From Piscicola geometra (lineage: Eukaryota > Annelida > Clitellata > Hirudinida > Piscicolidae): 64,000 nt of DNA. Shown piece by piece: positions 11,961 through 32,467 of this stretch (position 1 is the first letter of the stretch; each line of letters opens with the position of its first letter). Both the position numbers and the translations under genes were made by a program. The stretch covers positions 5,414,556-5,478,555 of the forward strand of contig OX030964.1 of assembly GCA_943735955.1 (NCBI GenBank), in the 5' to 3' direction. The notes beneath the pieces are model-generated. The model made no database searches. It saw only the letters and a program-made list of their open reading frames with translations, and was not told the DNA's origin.

Positions 11961-13238
11961 TTAATAATGAAGTGATAAAGGAGATGGGGGAAGGGAACCA
12001 TCTGGGTTTCGTATAACTCGTTTCTTTGGTCTTTTAAATTCAAACTTCCTCTGTCGAGCATCGAAAATGTCTAGTTTTTCGTCAAGCATTTTCTCATTAG
12101 TAGAGATTTTTTCCAAATTTCTTTTTAGGTTCTCCTCCATTATATCTACCAACAGTGAATTTTTCTCCTTTTTTTTGCGAAATGGGCTACGTTTTGAACG
12201 AGGCTTTGGTACATGCACAGGCTTTTTTGCACTTGGTGTGTCAGGAAATGCCACTTCTTCTGAAGGACTAGGAGGTCGCTTTCTCTCTGAAGTCTGGTAT
12301 GCATCACGCATGTTTCTAGGACTTTTTAATAATGGGGGTTTCAAGGAATCAAAAATACTTTTGGTTATACTTTTAGGAGGGCTTGCAAGGGTAGGTCTTT
12401 TGGGTGAACGTGGTTTCAACGAAAATCGTTTTGGGGAATTTTGAAAGAGAAGTTGCTTAGGTGATTGGTTTAGTTTTTCCATATAACTTTCAACATCACT
12501 TAATGATGAAGACCTGTGTATTTTCGCAAATGTTGATTTCTTTTTCCTTGGAGAAATTGAATCATCCGCCTTGCTTCTCTGAAACCACTTTGGTTTTTCT
12601 CTCTTGGGAGATCTTGGATAGTAACATTTTGAGAAACTGTCCCCCTGGGTATGGGGTTTTTAAACTTTTTAGAGCTTTTTTATTTAATAAAAATAAAATT
12701 AAAATTTAATTAAATATATTTTTCAATGAAAATTAAATATTCTGATCAATCTATTCATGCTTTTTAATATTATTTTCATTAATATTAAAATTGGCATTCT
12801 TACGTATTCGTTGCCTGGTCTCCATTCACCACCACTGCTGGCACAAGCTTTCTTGTCACTTTCATCACCATGGTATGCGGAGACGTTGTTGTTGAGGGTG
12901 GAGTACAAGGAAGAGAGGTATTGCTCTAGAAGGGCGTTGTTGTCGAAGAGCTGTGCACTTCTCGCAGTCTTTCTTGAGTGATTGTTATTCCTCTGCAGTC
13001 TTTGATTAGAGTTAACATAGAGTTTGAGATTTTTTAGAAGATAATTCAATTCTTTTGGAGAGAATTCTGAATCATTTGATGAGAGCTCCGACACTGATTC
13101 TCTAAAACTTTCGTCTTTAGGCATGAATTGCTTGTCAGATTTCCAATTAGAACAGTTTTTGTTGTTTTCATATTTTCCAAAACATAAGTTTTTTTGGGAA
13201 CATTTTATTAATCCTACTTTTTTCGAATAATTTGACAT
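11961..13238 (-). CDS. Core-exon family protein, copy 4 (two exons)
   Basis: Exon 1 is 13238-12804 and exon 2 is 12644-11961. The intron is phase 0, with donor TAC|GTAAGA and acceptor TACCCAG|GGG, giving about 372 residues. Exon 1 contains the canonical core LQRNNNHSRKTARSAQLF followed by NNALLEQYLSSLYSTLNNNV, then an acidic Asp/Glu/Ser stretch. Exon 2 begins GDSFSKCYYPRSPKREKPKW, which aligns with the opening of exon 2 in copies 1-3 and keeps the conserved Cys. It is rich in SPKR, SPPK and SPRN motifs and ends RNPDGSLPPSPLSLHY. A TATATAAA lies immediately before the chosen ATG, so the true start could be further downstream. The function is unknown; a basic nuclear protein is the simplest guess. 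Confidence 0.8.
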
Positions 13239-13319
13239 TTTATATAAGCTAGTTGAAACATCAAATTTCTGAATTAGAATTTTCAAAGTTGATGCATATA
13301 TTTTGGAATCTGTTCTCTA

Positions 13320-14640
13320 GTAAGAATATTTTATTCCATATTCTGATAGTGTTAAAATTTCAGAGATTATCTCAATTTAAACGTAAAGTTTAAAAAATCA
13401 TAAAAATTAAGAATGTTTTGCTTTGAAGTGTTATTTTTAGAAGTTATAAATATTAAACTGCACGTCATCTTATTAAATCGTTTATTTATGCAATGATCTT
13501 TGTTTTCATCTCATATTCCAAAAACAATGTGCTACATATTCATTTTTGTTCATATATAATTTTTTTAAACTGAGCAACTAACTGGGTTTTAAAGCACTTA
13601 AGTTTTGTTACTTTTTAATTGTAATATTCCAACGTAACAATGAATCCCATAACATCTAAAAGTCTTGATCATTTAGCTTGATTTTAACTAATATTATTAA
13701 ACCCAAATATTAAATAAAATTGTACACATTATTCAACACACATTTAAAAAAGCTTTTGCAAAGTTGTTTTATTATTATTTATGAGGGCTTTCATGCAACA
13801 TGGGAATGATTGCCGAATGTAGCAAGAATTAGTAAGTTCAACATTTTTGGACTTGTTCCTAAGACCCTAAGAAAGTTTAAAAAATTGGGTTTAAATTTTA
13901 TTAAAAGAGAACTTTTTTTTCCCACAAGAATAATAATTTCCATTTTTTATTTTGCTATGCAGTCTTTGGCCTACTTTACCCGGGAGTCTTAGCTGATAAA
14001 AAATATAAATTATCAAATAGATGTTATTTTATGGCGTATAAAATAAAAAACCCAAATGATCAAAGGGGTCTCAAACTAATGGTTCATGCAAAAAACTACT
14101 ATGTGGACTATGAGAGTACTTCACAATCTTTTTGAAATTTGTTAGTTTTAGATTATGAGTTTTTTTGAATTTTCAAAATTTGAAATGTTCACAGTTTTAC
14201 TAAACGGTTTAAAAAAATTGTAACGAAATCCTTTTAAACATTTTTAGAATAAACTTTTTCTCTTTGGGTTTTTAATCGCTTGAGATAACTTTCCACTTAT
14301 TTTTTAAATTATATTAATCTTCTTATTATCAGCTGATAAATCTTTTTTCATTTTTTCATTATTTCTGACGAGAAAACTATTATTTTTCATTTATTTCTTT
14401 GCAGTAGGTGGCGGAGTTCTCGGTTCAACATAGAAAAAAACTTCACAAGATTCTTCTCTAGAAGAAAATAAAAGTTAGTGTCAATTATTTTACATTAAAT
14501 TTGAAATACTTTTTATACTGACTTTAGGTGCCTAAACGGGTTAATTTAATATCAAATTCTAACCAAAGTTCATCCAAACGAGAAAAAATAATTGTAATAT
14601 TTGCTCTTACATATTTTCGCCTCATTAACTTCACTGTCAG
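13320..14640. other. AT-rich intergenic sequence
   Basis: No supported gene or repeat. The interval lies between family copy 4 and a chimeric pseudogene region. Confidence 0.65.
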
Positions 14641-14706
14641 TCCGGATTGAAGTAGAAGAAAAGCTTCCACCTATAAGTCTTTGAAGCAGTGTGCTGGCAG
14701 GCGGAG

Positions 14707-14930
14707 TTACTGACTGTAAACAGCCTGGCTGCCTCTTCCGCCAGTTGTAGCGGTCTTCTTGAGCAGCAGAACCGCCTGGATGTTTGGCAAGACACCACCT
14801 TGGGCGATCGTGACGCCGGACAGAAGCTTGATCAACTTTTCGTCGTTCCTGATGGCTAGTTGCAAGTGACGAGGAATGATTCTCGTCTTCTTGTTGTCAC
14901 GTGCGGCCTACCTCAGCCGCCAAGTACTCT
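14707..14930 (-). pseudogene. Histone H2A pseudogene fragment
   Basis: On the minus strand the sequence encodes EYLAAEV, then after a short deletion and frame change [20 protein letters not shown], followed by [16 protein letters not shown]. This is the C-terminal half of histone H2A (end of the histone fold, docking domain and tail). The stop is at 14709-14707. The LELAGN segment between the two parts is missing and the frame is broken there. The N-terminal half is absent. GC content is much higher than the surroundings, in keeping with a transferred fragment of a histone gene. It abuts the core of a family pseudogene directly. Confidence 0.85.
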
Positions 14931-15232
14931 TATCTTTACAGCATGTAGCAGAGACGTTTTGGTTGAGGGTGGAGTATGAGGAGGAGAGGTATTGCTCTAG
15001 AAGGAAATTGTTTTTAAGGAGATTTGCAGTTTCTGAACTCTTTTTTTGAATGATCATTATTCTTTTAAAGTCTTTTATTTCTTTTTTTATGGAACCTTTT
15101 ATGGTTTAAAAAACGCTTTTCTGGTTTTTGAGAAGGAACAAAATAATAAACGACCTGTTTCTTGAGTTTGAAACCTTTTTTAGATCTTCGTTTTGAGCAG
15201 CTTCCATCAAACTCGTTAAGTAGTTTATCCAT
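14931..15232 (-). pseudogene. Core-exon family pseudogene (exon 1 only)
   Basis: It starts with an intact ATG (MDKLLNEFDGSCSKRRSKK) and reads about 55 codons to a TAA. That TAA replaces the Gln codon of the core LQRNN motif. A further frame change lies within the core, after which ANLLKNNFLLEQYLSSSYST and LNQNVSA can be read in another frame. Exon 2 is missing. The sequence runs straight into a histone H2A fragment where the acidic segment and donor would be. Two disablements plus truncation make it a pseudogene. Confidence 0.8.
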
Positions 15233-15627
15233 ATTAGTGTGAGTTGCATTGCTGCGAAATGCAGTTTTTGAGAGTCGGCAGAGACATAAAAAGTCTGGAA
15301 ACTTTTAAGCCTTTATACGTTTCTGAAAAGTAAACCAATTAAGCTTTATTCTCTATTAAAATGATTAAAACTAAAAATGAAAAAGACTATCTTCATCAAC
15401 GACCTTCGAGCACCCATGCAAACGCTTGTGTAAGTTGGACATCGGCGAATATCGCCTTATCTTTTATGTTCTAATAATTTTTTTACGTTTTTATATTATC
15501 TTAATCACTTTTTGTTTTTCAGTTTAACTTTATACATCTAAGTAACGTATTCTTCTTAAATATGTCGACGCACTACTGCTCTAAATTTCTTTTAAAAACT
15601 GTTTTTAACATTCTTTGCCACACAACG

Positions 15628-15890
15628 GTGAACGGGTGGCCGAGTGGTTAACAACTCGAGGCTTATAGCCACAGGTCATGGTTTCGATTCCCATACATCC
15701 TAGTAGCCTATATTTGTTGGAGAAGAGACGAGCGTCGCCAAAAGAACCCTACGCCCCGGGAACAGAAATTACGTACAAATATTCGACATTTTTCCTCTAC
15801 AACTTGGCCAGTTATAGGAAACGTTTACGTTTGTGTTTACGTTTATCTACAGAGAAAAGAGACAGTCTTGATAAATTCTTTTGACACTGC
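15628..15890 (+). mobile_element. tRNA-related SINE
   Basis: The head has an A-box-like TGGCCGAGTGGTTAA and a B-box-like GGTTTCGATTCCC about 40 bases later, resembling a Leu/Ser-type tRNA. A body of about 200 bases follows, with AGAGACGAGCGTCGCC and a CCCCGGGAACAG motif. The anticodon arm is not tRNA-like enough and the tail is not a CCA end, so this is a SINE and not a tRNA gene. A related sequence is part of the composite at 35.6-35.8 kb. Confidence 0.55.
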
Positions 15891-15899
15891 TACTGTCAG

Positions 15900-16480
15900 C
15901 AATTAATTTCTTTGGAAATAACTAAGTCTGAGTCGATCGGTTTGGATTTGAGTCTTTATATAGAGTTTATTGACTATGCAATATATGAATTAGATAGTGA
16001 AAAACATATATATATTCAATAAATTTAAAGATTTAATTTTTCAAAATGGTTTTTTATATGAATCATTTCTTGTCAAAGTGTGCTGTGGCTGGTATACATT
16101 TCATGTCTCTAATGGGCTGTCTATAGCATATGCTCGCAATAGAGTCCTGCATATGTGTCGGTGAAGAAGGGTTCATTGATATATAAAAACTTTTGTACGA
16201 TAATTTCATTACATTAATTACTAGTAGGCTTTAATTTGGGGTGTCCTATACATTTATTTCAAACTAGTTTTGATTTCAGTTTTGTTTGTTTTATACTTAG
16301 TTCCGTTTGTTTTGCAATTAATTAAATTTTTTAAATCTTATTTCAATTCAACTTTCTATTGGTTATCAGAACATTCAACTTAAAATTTTGCTGAAGATAG
16401 ACTTTCAAAAGAACTGAAATTTCACATGACGACAACAAACTAATATAAAACATTCCAATCTTTTTCTTGTTCATCTACCT
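15900..16480. other. AT-rich sequence upstream of the citrate carrier gene
   Basis: No gene seen. It should hold the promoter and 5' UTR of the downstream carrier gene, but I cannot pick out a convincing promoter element. Confidence 0.5.
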
Positions 16481-16522
16481 TTTACTTTGTCTCAAGGCAA
16501 CAGCATCATCAACGACATCACC

Positions 16523-25256
<8,734 letters not shown>

Positions 25257-26160
25257 CCTGCATTGAAGAAATGCCAGAATATTGAAAGACCCAAGGGCAT
25301 CTTTCAATGAGGGGTCAAAAGTATTTCAAGGGGTTTTATGGATTTGTTGTATTTATTTTTCATGGGAATTTCTTATATCTTTTGAAACTTTTAATAGTGT
25401 TATAGGAATTCTGCATGGGGAGAATCCATATCTTCTTTTAGAAATTTTGACATTTTTTGGCATCTTTGAAGTAATTTCCATGATAGTTCTTTTTTTGAGA
25501 TGTAAATATATTTGAATTTAATATTAAATTTTATACAAATGTAATGGCTCGTATTCGTTAAATTTAATGTGACATTGAAATTGAAAATGTGATTTAAATG
25601 CTGCTTACATTAAATGCTGCTTTAAATGTTTTAGGGTATATTCTAAATTCCGTGCATTGTTTTTTTTTGACTGTGTGATATTTGCTATGGCGTTATTCAT
25701 TTATTTATTAAAATCCGAATATTTTGATATAATATACATTTCCAGTAAACATATATTTCAGATGATTTTTAAAGTCAGACTTAGATTTGTTTTCAGATGT
25801 TTTTGATCCAACTTTCTTTTGTTTTTTTTACACTTTTCTTGTTTTTGAGTATTTAAAATGAATATTTTTCATTTTCTCAGTTTTGTTGAAACCATGTCAT
25901 TTATTGTTAAATTTTCAAAAATAAATTCAAAAATTGGTTTTTTAATGTTATTTTTATTTTGAACTGTTTTATATTAGTTTTATTTAATGAGTTTTTCCAT
26001 TTCAATTATCTAAATTTGCTTGCGATGACTCAAGCTTTTGAAAATGTTAACTAATATTATTGTTTTTCATTCATTAAAATATAAATGTTTGAATTATTTA
26101 AAATATAAAAAAACTTTTGAAATTATTTAATAAATGAATAATTTTTCTAACGGACTACAA
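25257..26160 (+). other. 3' UTR and downstream flank of SLC25A1
   Basis: AT-rich sequence after the TAG stop. An AATAAA occurs at about 25920, but I cannot place the cleavage site. No other gene seen. Confidence 0.5.
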
Positions 26161-26174
26161 TAAAAACTTATTTT

Positions 26175-26705
26175 AAAAGGAAGAAGTGCCAAGGCCTCAA
26201 ATTGAGCACTAATGCACAGTTTGCAAGAGCCCACTGGCTACCTACTGCACAAGGCAAATGAGCTCTGCAGATGAAGGACAGACTGTTAGAACGAATCTTC
26301 AATACATGACTGTGTTTATGAAGAAGTGCCAGGGCCTCAATTTGAACACCAGTGCACAGCTTGCAGGCACCCACTGGCTACTTACTTCACAAGGCAAATG
26401 AGCTCTGCAGATGAAGGACAGACTGTCAGAACGAATCTTCTACACATGACTGTTTATGTCTATTATCTATTGAAAACTGACGTATTAGACAATTATTCCT
26501 TAACTTAGATGACCCTTCTTTAAAGATTTCCATATATTTAAAACTCATCACCTCCTTATTTAACTACTTCTATATCATTATTTACTTTTCGTACGGATCT
26601 GAAGACATATCTGTTTAACAAATTCATTTACCAGCGCTCTTGAATTTGAGGAAAGAGCGCTATAGAAATTGATTTGGTTGGTTGGTTGGTTGGTTGGTTG
26701 GTTAC
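26175..26705 (+). mobile_element. Interspersed repeat with internal duplication, 3' hairpin and (TTGG)n tail
   Basis: A segment of about 141 bp (AAGTGCCA(A/G)GGCCTCAA to AACGAATCTTC) occurs twice in tandem at about 26182-26310 and 26323-26450. The element ends with a hairpin: GCGCTCTT, an 11-base loop, then AAGAGCGC, followed by TATAGAAATTGAT and (TTGG)n. The same hairpin occurs at 63.76 kb. A 3' hairpin with a tandem tetranucleotide tail is typical of SINE/LINE 3' ends. Coordinates are approximate. Confidence 0.7.
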
Positions 26706-26719
26706 AATTTGTATTCAAA

Positions 26720-27005
26720 TTGAATGTTTGAATTATTTAAAATATAAAAAAACTTTTGAAATTATTTAATAAATGAATAATTTTTTTACAATTTGTATTC
26801 AAATAAAATGTTTTCATTAAAATCTTAATATATAATTAATTTTTTCCATTTCAACAATTTTAGAAAAAGTTTTTCTAAAATATTTATTTCCGAATATTTC
26901 AATTCTTACTTAACCGATTAAGAATTCAATAAAAAAATTACAATTATTAATTATATATTATTAATTATATATTTGAAAAAATAAATTAAGTTTATATTCC
27001 TAAAT
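26720..27005. other. AT-rich sequence with a short direct duplication
   Basis: A stretch starting GTTTGAATTATTTAAAATAT near 26725 repeats one at 26087, flanking the interspersed repeat. It may be a local duplication associated with the insertion. No gene. Confidence 0.5.
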
Positions 27006-27245
27006 TAAATTTGATAATACCGTCTTGGTGGTGGAGAAGACGAAAGATACAAACCCCTGTCTGACCTCCGCATCAGTGGTTATCTATTACGATCATTTAG
27101 CAATATCTTCAGCAACGGGCTCATTTCTCTCCGCATGATGTCGTTTGTCGGGAAATCTAAGTCTTGTCTGCTAGATTCCTGTAAAGTGGAGATTCCACAT
27201 TTTTTTACCTTTTTCTTCGTCTTCTTAATAAAAAAATTAGTTTTT
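27005..27245 (-). pseudogene. Relic of a core-exon family gene
   Basis: The minus strand reads KKTKKKVKKCGISTLQESS, then DFPTNDIMRREMS. It continues across a stop into PLMRRSDRGLYL and SSSPP. This aligns with the region of copy 6 around 29.2-29.3 kb (DFLTNDIMRKEMS, PLMRRVSRALYL, PSPP). The exon 1 core is missing. An in-frame stop interrupts it. It is a partial, decayed duplicate lying about 2 kb from its closest relative. Confidence 0.7.
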
Positions 27246-27289
27246 TTAAAGTTTAGTATTTTCATTTCAAACCTGCACAATGTGTCAAA

Positions 27290-28780
27290 GAGGCGTTGAT
27301 AAAAACAATATCTTAAAGCCCTTCATTTTCGAATTTTATCCCCATTTTTTCAGATTGTCTTCTTATATATTAAATCACACTCTCAGCAAACCGACTTGAA
27401 CAAACAACACGCTGACTTCTCTGCCATAGAATCTGTTTGAGAGGCTTTGTTGCTCCTGCTGGAACCTTCCATGAGATCATGTCGTCAGAAGATCTAAAGT
27501 TAGAAATGAGTTTTGCTACAGATAGAGATGGAAGTAGGATAATCTTGGAAAATATTTTGTATTATTTTTCAGAGAATAGTTTAAATGAAACTGGAGAAAG
27601 CAAACACCTGACGACACCTACTGTAATTGAGTAAAATTCGCTCACTTGCCTATTAAAGGGAACCGTGAAGGCTGACTGCGACACAGTTCTTGAATGAAAT
27701 TCATTAGCATTTTTACAAATTTGAGTTTTTTCAAAATCTGCAACACCGCATCATGCGCAACCTGTCAAATGACTTTAAAAAACGATGTAAATTGTGAAAG
27801 TTGCAGCTAAACTTCTAGTGATCAATTTACAGTTTAAAATTTGTTTCAAAGTGTTCCGTTCAAATCTGAAAATAGCTTCTTTTTCACCATTATTTCCGTA
27901 GTTCTCGTTCTTTTGGAGAATGGCTGATAAAGCTGAACGTGCGATAGGTTTTTGCTTTTTTGGAAAAATAAATGACAATTATTTATCCTTCTAGATTTTC
28001 CAGCCTAATCGTTGACTTTCTTCCGATCTTAAGCAACTCTGAAAGAACCTTGTCCGCTATAGGTTATTTTCCTACATTCAATCTTTTTACTGCTTTTTAA
28101 ACTTTTGCTTCAAGTATTAGTAAATTTTTCTTGGCTGACTCTGATAGAGTACGACTAAAAAATAACGTTTTTCTGATGCTCAGTAGAAGCTTGAGAACGC
28201 TGAGTGCTAAATCATGGTTTATCAAACAATCAACTAAATTTTGTTTCTTCCAATTTCTGTTTCAGAAACGTAATTGTATTTGCTTTGTTGTTTCTGGACC
28301 TGATCATTTGAGACCCCGGAATGAAGACGATATGCGTGTTTGCCTGACCGTTAGGGAAATTCCATATAGCTTTTCTCATTGGTTTTTGTAGATGCAGTAA
28401 TAGTTACTTTAAGATACCGGTTTAAAAATCTCAAAACTGAAAATCAGGTTCTGCTATTGAAGTCTGTCTTCATGAAGCGTAAAGTTAGTTATTCAACAGG
28501 GTTTTATACATTGAATACATTGACTCATTTAAACTTTTTCTCAAATATTAATTCATGTCATTTTATTTCGAATTTGCAACGATAACGAAAATAATACTCA
28601 AATATAAAATAAAATGTGACATTTATAAATCGAAGTGTTTAAATATGTAATATTCAAAATATGTGTCATTTCACGCTTTTTATGTTCTAGTTGTCTTTAA
28701 AATCAGTTGACAAGTCGCTTTTTATAAAGAAAAAACAAAAACAAAAGTTATTCGTGTTTTTTTATTACTTTATTCATTTT
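27290..28780. other. Intergenic region without assigned gene
   Basis: Short open frames occur on both strands (65 codons at 27437, 86 codons at 28131), but none has a recognisable motif, splice context or conserved partner. I make no gene call. Confidence 0.5.
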
Positions 28781-28812
28781 CAAATATTTTTTAAATGAGT
28801 TTTTTATTGTTT

Positions 28813-29719
28813 TTATCTTGGGCTGAAAAATGACAGACGTCTTCTAGTGGATTCAGGCTTGGTTGTGCCTTGCGATGTTGATGGAGCTCTGTTGAAAATT
28901 CTAGGCATAAACCCTGGAAAGTCTGAGCTCGAAAGACTGAAGCTTTTTGTACCAATTCGTCTTTTTGGGCTTGTCTGTTCCTTGGCTGTTTGTCTGTCGC
29001 TTGGCTCCCTTTGATAGCCTTGCCTTGATTCGCCTGACGACTCACTTTCGCTTCTTAGTTTCGAACCGAGTTTTTTAATGGCACGTTTCAAGGCACCTCG
29101 GTATGATTTTCGTTTTTGCTTCGGTGATTTATGAAGCCTAGGAGGCGAGGGCAATAAATATAAAGCCCTGCTGACTCTCCGCATCAGTGGTCTTCTGCTC
29201 TTAACATTATACATTATTTTCACTCATTTCTTTGCGCATGATGTCGTTTGTCAAGAAATCTAAGACTCTTTCACGCAGTCTTTTGTCTGCTAGATCCCTG
29301 TAAAGCGGAGATTCTACATTTCTTGACTTTTTTCTTGGTCTTCTTATAGGAGTGTCTTCATCATCATCACCATAGTGAGCTGATGTGTTCAGATTAAGGG
29401 TGGAGTACAAGGAAGAGAGGTATTGCTCTAGAAGGGCGTTGTTGTCGAAGAGCTGTGCACTTCTCGCAGTCTTTCTTGAGTGATTGTTATTCCTCTGCAG
29501 TCTTTTGTTTGAACTCTTGCGTAGTTTCATATTTGGATTTTGAGAAATTTTAAAAATTTCGTTAGATTATTCGTGATCATTATAATTTCGGTTGGAACAG
29601 TTTTTGTTAGACTCCTTGCTAAGTTGCTTCTTTGATTTTAAAACTAGTTTTTTTTCGAAGTTTTGACAAAGAAGTGAAGTAGAAGATGGTGAATTTTCTA
29701 GTTCTTCGTCTCGAAACAT
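28813..29719 (-). pseudogene. Core-exon family gene, copy 6, disabled
   Basis: The frame opens MFRDEELENSPSSTSLLCQN at 29719. It is cut by an in-frame TAA at 29569-29567 and resumes in the same frame through the canonical core LQRNNNHSRKTARSAQLF at 29500-29400. It then has an acidic stretch, IRRPRKKSRNVESPLYRDL and DFLTNDIMRKEMS. There is a second break near 29215, where the frame changes. From there the basic tail PLMRRVSRALYLLPSPP continues to STRRRLSFFSPR, stop at 28813. The tail resembles those of copies 1, 7 and 8. Either this is a pseudogene, or a short N-terminal start at 29530 plus an unrecognised tiny intron rescues it. The break being at the same place as a gap against the 27.2-kb relic favours decay. 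Confidence 0.7.
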
Positions 29720-29759
29720 TTTAATAAAAATAGTTTTTACAAAAAAAGACAAATTTCAC

Positions 29760-30600
29760 TAAAAGAGTTTGTACTCGCTAAGAAAAAAACAAAAAAACGT
29801 CATTACAAAGTAAACTTATTTACATTTTTTTATTTTAGACAAAAATAATAGTTTTTCACTATTTAGAAGTTTTAAATTACATTTATTTCAAGACTTTGAA
29901 ATTTAAATCTGATCGAAGCATTGATCGAACTTTTCATTTTTATACGTGCGAAAATCATTTTTTTCTAGAAAACTGCAGTCTGCAAGTTAAAATCTTTGAC
30001 ATTTTTGGAAAGTTAAAATAAAAATACATTTCTTTCTTTTTTTAAAGTTTTGGTTTTGCGCGCTTTTATCTATTAATGTTATGTTTATATTCTTTCATTA
30101 AAAGAGCTATGCTTGAAATTGTAATTTTTTATAACTTACAGACAGCTTATACAATATAAATAAAACTTGAAAAAAATCTGTCTGCTTTTAAAAAGTGAAT
30201 AACCGAATATTTATCCAAGATAAAAATTGAAGTAAGTGAAGGAGTATTTGAGTAGACAAAGAACATTCTGATTCATCCCCTGGCTGAAAATATTAATCGT
30301 ATCAAAATAGAAGTTGAAAAATAAGTGTTATAAAGAACATTTTAAAATAGGAAAGACCGAACCCCGTGACCCCTTCTCCCCACTACCTTAGAACGCCGAC
30401 AGTGACCTAGGGTTTTAGAAAATGTTGAAAAAATTTTAAACAAATTTTATGTTGTTTAGTTTATTGTCATTTCATGAATTAGAGCAAAATTTATTTGAAT
30501 AAAACTGACTAATGTTTTTCTGTTGATTGAAACGTTAAAGAGAAAAAATTGCGTATTTTTTAAACAACACAATTGAAAGAGATATCAATAAAGCTGTTAA
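29760..30600. other. AT-rich intergenic region between divergent copies 6 and 7
   Basis: No gene seen. The last 60-70 bases before copy 7 are nearly identical to the region upstream of copy 8 at 35.31-35.40 kb, so the promoter was duplicated with the gene. Confidence 0.7.
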
Positions 30601-30611
30601 ACTAGAAGAGT

Positions 30612-30617
30612 TATAAA
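30612..30617 (+). promoter_or_regulatory. TATA box of family copy 7
   Basis: TATAAA inside AGAGTTATAAAATCGATT, 21 bases before the ATG at 30639. The element and spacing are conserved in copy 8. Confidence 0.55.
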
Positions 30618-30638
30618 ATCGATTTAAATTTTTTTGCC

Positions 30639-31564
30639 ATGGATAGTTCTGCTAATTACGACGAGACCAAACCATGTTATATGAAACATGTTTCAAAGAA
30701 ACACAAACATCTCACTTCAAAAAGTTCAAGAGCAGAACAGCTCAATAGAAACTCCTCCAACACCAAGTCTGGCAAGCATTCCAAGTCTGAACTTGAAAGC
30801 TCACGAAAGTCTCATCGAAGCTCAGATCTCCCTTCAGAGAATGTGCTTTCTGGTCTTTCGAAACACCACAAACACCGCGACAATTCAAGACTGCAGAGGA
30901 ATAACAATCACTCAAGAAAGACTGCGAGAAGTGCACAGCTCTTCGACAACAACGCCCTTCTAGAGCAATACCTCTCTTCCTTGTACTCCACCCTCAACCA
31001 AAACGTCTCCGCATGGAATGACGACGATGATGATGATGAACCAAGAAGTTGGAGGGAAAGATGCGGATGTGAATATATCGTAAGCATTTAACTTTAAATT
31101 CAATCGTAAATTTACAAATGTTTAGATTTAAAAAAATTGTGTTATGAATATAAATATACTATCTAAAAAAACCCAAACAGAGGAATAAGCTCAGACAATT
31201 ACTCAGACCAAGTGTTATTGCTTTGAACGAACCCCGTTGGGATCAAGAGTTTTCCTCTCTACAAAGAATGAGTCGCTCAGATCTGCTCAACTTGGTGTGG
31301 AATGAGGCGAAGCAACGTGCAATCAACTCTGGCGTTATTCGCACGCCGTTGACTGAGCCAAGGAAACCTCCGAAAGAAAAGAATGAACTGGACTATCTGG
31401 CATTAGCTACTCAACCAAAAAAACGCAGATACCATAATGGTAAGAGAGAAGAATCACTTCGGAAACGCCTTCTGAAAAAAGCTTTGAGACAGAGCATCCG
31501 AAGAGCACCAACCAACTGGGATATGGCGGCAGAACAAGAAGAACTGAAAGAATTGGTTCGTTGA
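30639..31564 (+). CDS. Core-exon family protein, copy 7 (two exons, C-terminally truncated)
   Basis: Exon 1 is 30639-31079 and exon 2 is 31181-31564. The intron is phase 0, with donor ATC|GTAAGC and acceptor CCAAACAG|AGG, giving about 274 residues. Exon 1 begins MDSSANYDETKPCYMKHVSK, is Ser/Lys/His-rich, carries the canonical core and ends in an Asp run. Exon 2 contains SRSDLLNLVWNEAKQRAI, GVIRTPLTEPRKP and APTNWDMAAEQEEL. Compared with copy 8, about 14 bases are missing after EELKEL. The frame shifts and stops at once at 31564, while the lost tail can still be read in another frame to 31700 (VDYIPPHDASPPRS, then IRRRLSYSQHGDYC). It is probably a recent loss-of-tail allele or an early pseudogene; a sequence error is possible. 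The function is unknown. Confidence 0.75.
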
Positions 31565-31700
31565 TTACATCCCACCACACGATGCTTCGCCTCCTCGTTC
31601 GAGAGTTGTGACTCACGCTCCAGCAACTTGGCAAGGAACGCCCCGGGCCTCGCAGATCAGAAGGCGTTTGTCATATTCTCAGCATGGAGATTACTGCTAA

Positions 31701-32460
31701 CAATTTGAATGCCTAGACTCATTAAAAAGACTTTTATTTATCTCAGTTGTTCTTCCAACTATTTTAGGCTTGAAAAATTAGATACAATTTTGGAAAAAAA
31801 ACTTATATTTACCAAGAACTGTAACGCTACTAGAAAAACAAAAATATATAAAGATGTAAAGACTTGCGCTGATTTAACTCCTTAAACTGAACTAAAAAAT
31901 TGATGCAATTGGTTTAATGTTTTAATTTACCCTTGTAATTTTTTTATCAAATGTTTTATTTGTATAATCTATATACAACTAGGTAGAAAGAATATTTAAA
32001 TTTATACAAGCGAACTGTATATTTTGAAAATAGAATTAGTAACTTCACGCAACTATATTTAAAGTTTAAGGTCTTTTTAAGGCACTAATTAATATTTATT
32101 TAGTTCTAGCATTAAAAAAATCACATTTTCATTAGCTGACCATTTAACATCTCACTGTTCGCTGATTCAAGTATTGGGACTGGTGGAGGTTCAGTTTAAA
32201 ACTATGGAGAAGTTATTGGAAAGAAAAAATTACGAAATGAGTCTTGTAAAATTTTCGTATTGTAGGGAGAGATGGAAGTTATTTTCAGAATGACGGTTCC
32301 ATCGGATGTGCAGCTATCAAACAAAACAAATTGTTTTTCTAATGTAAATGTAGAAAGTGAGGTATTTTAAATTATAAATAAAAAAATTGAAGACAGATAA
32401 ATCAATTGCGATGGTTATTTGCGAGTCAATTTGAGCCTTTTAAATAAATGTTAGGCTTTC
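31701..32460. other. AT-rich intergenic region
   Basis: No supported gene between copy 7 and a transposase relic. Confidence 0.6.
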
Positions 32461-32467
32461 TATTTGA

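Noticed and set aside
29000..29045. Alternative Gln/Lys-rich frame in the tail of copy 6 (28791-29045)
   Set aside because: The overlapping frame ending STRRRLSFFSPR matches the tails of other family members, so this one is a shadow.
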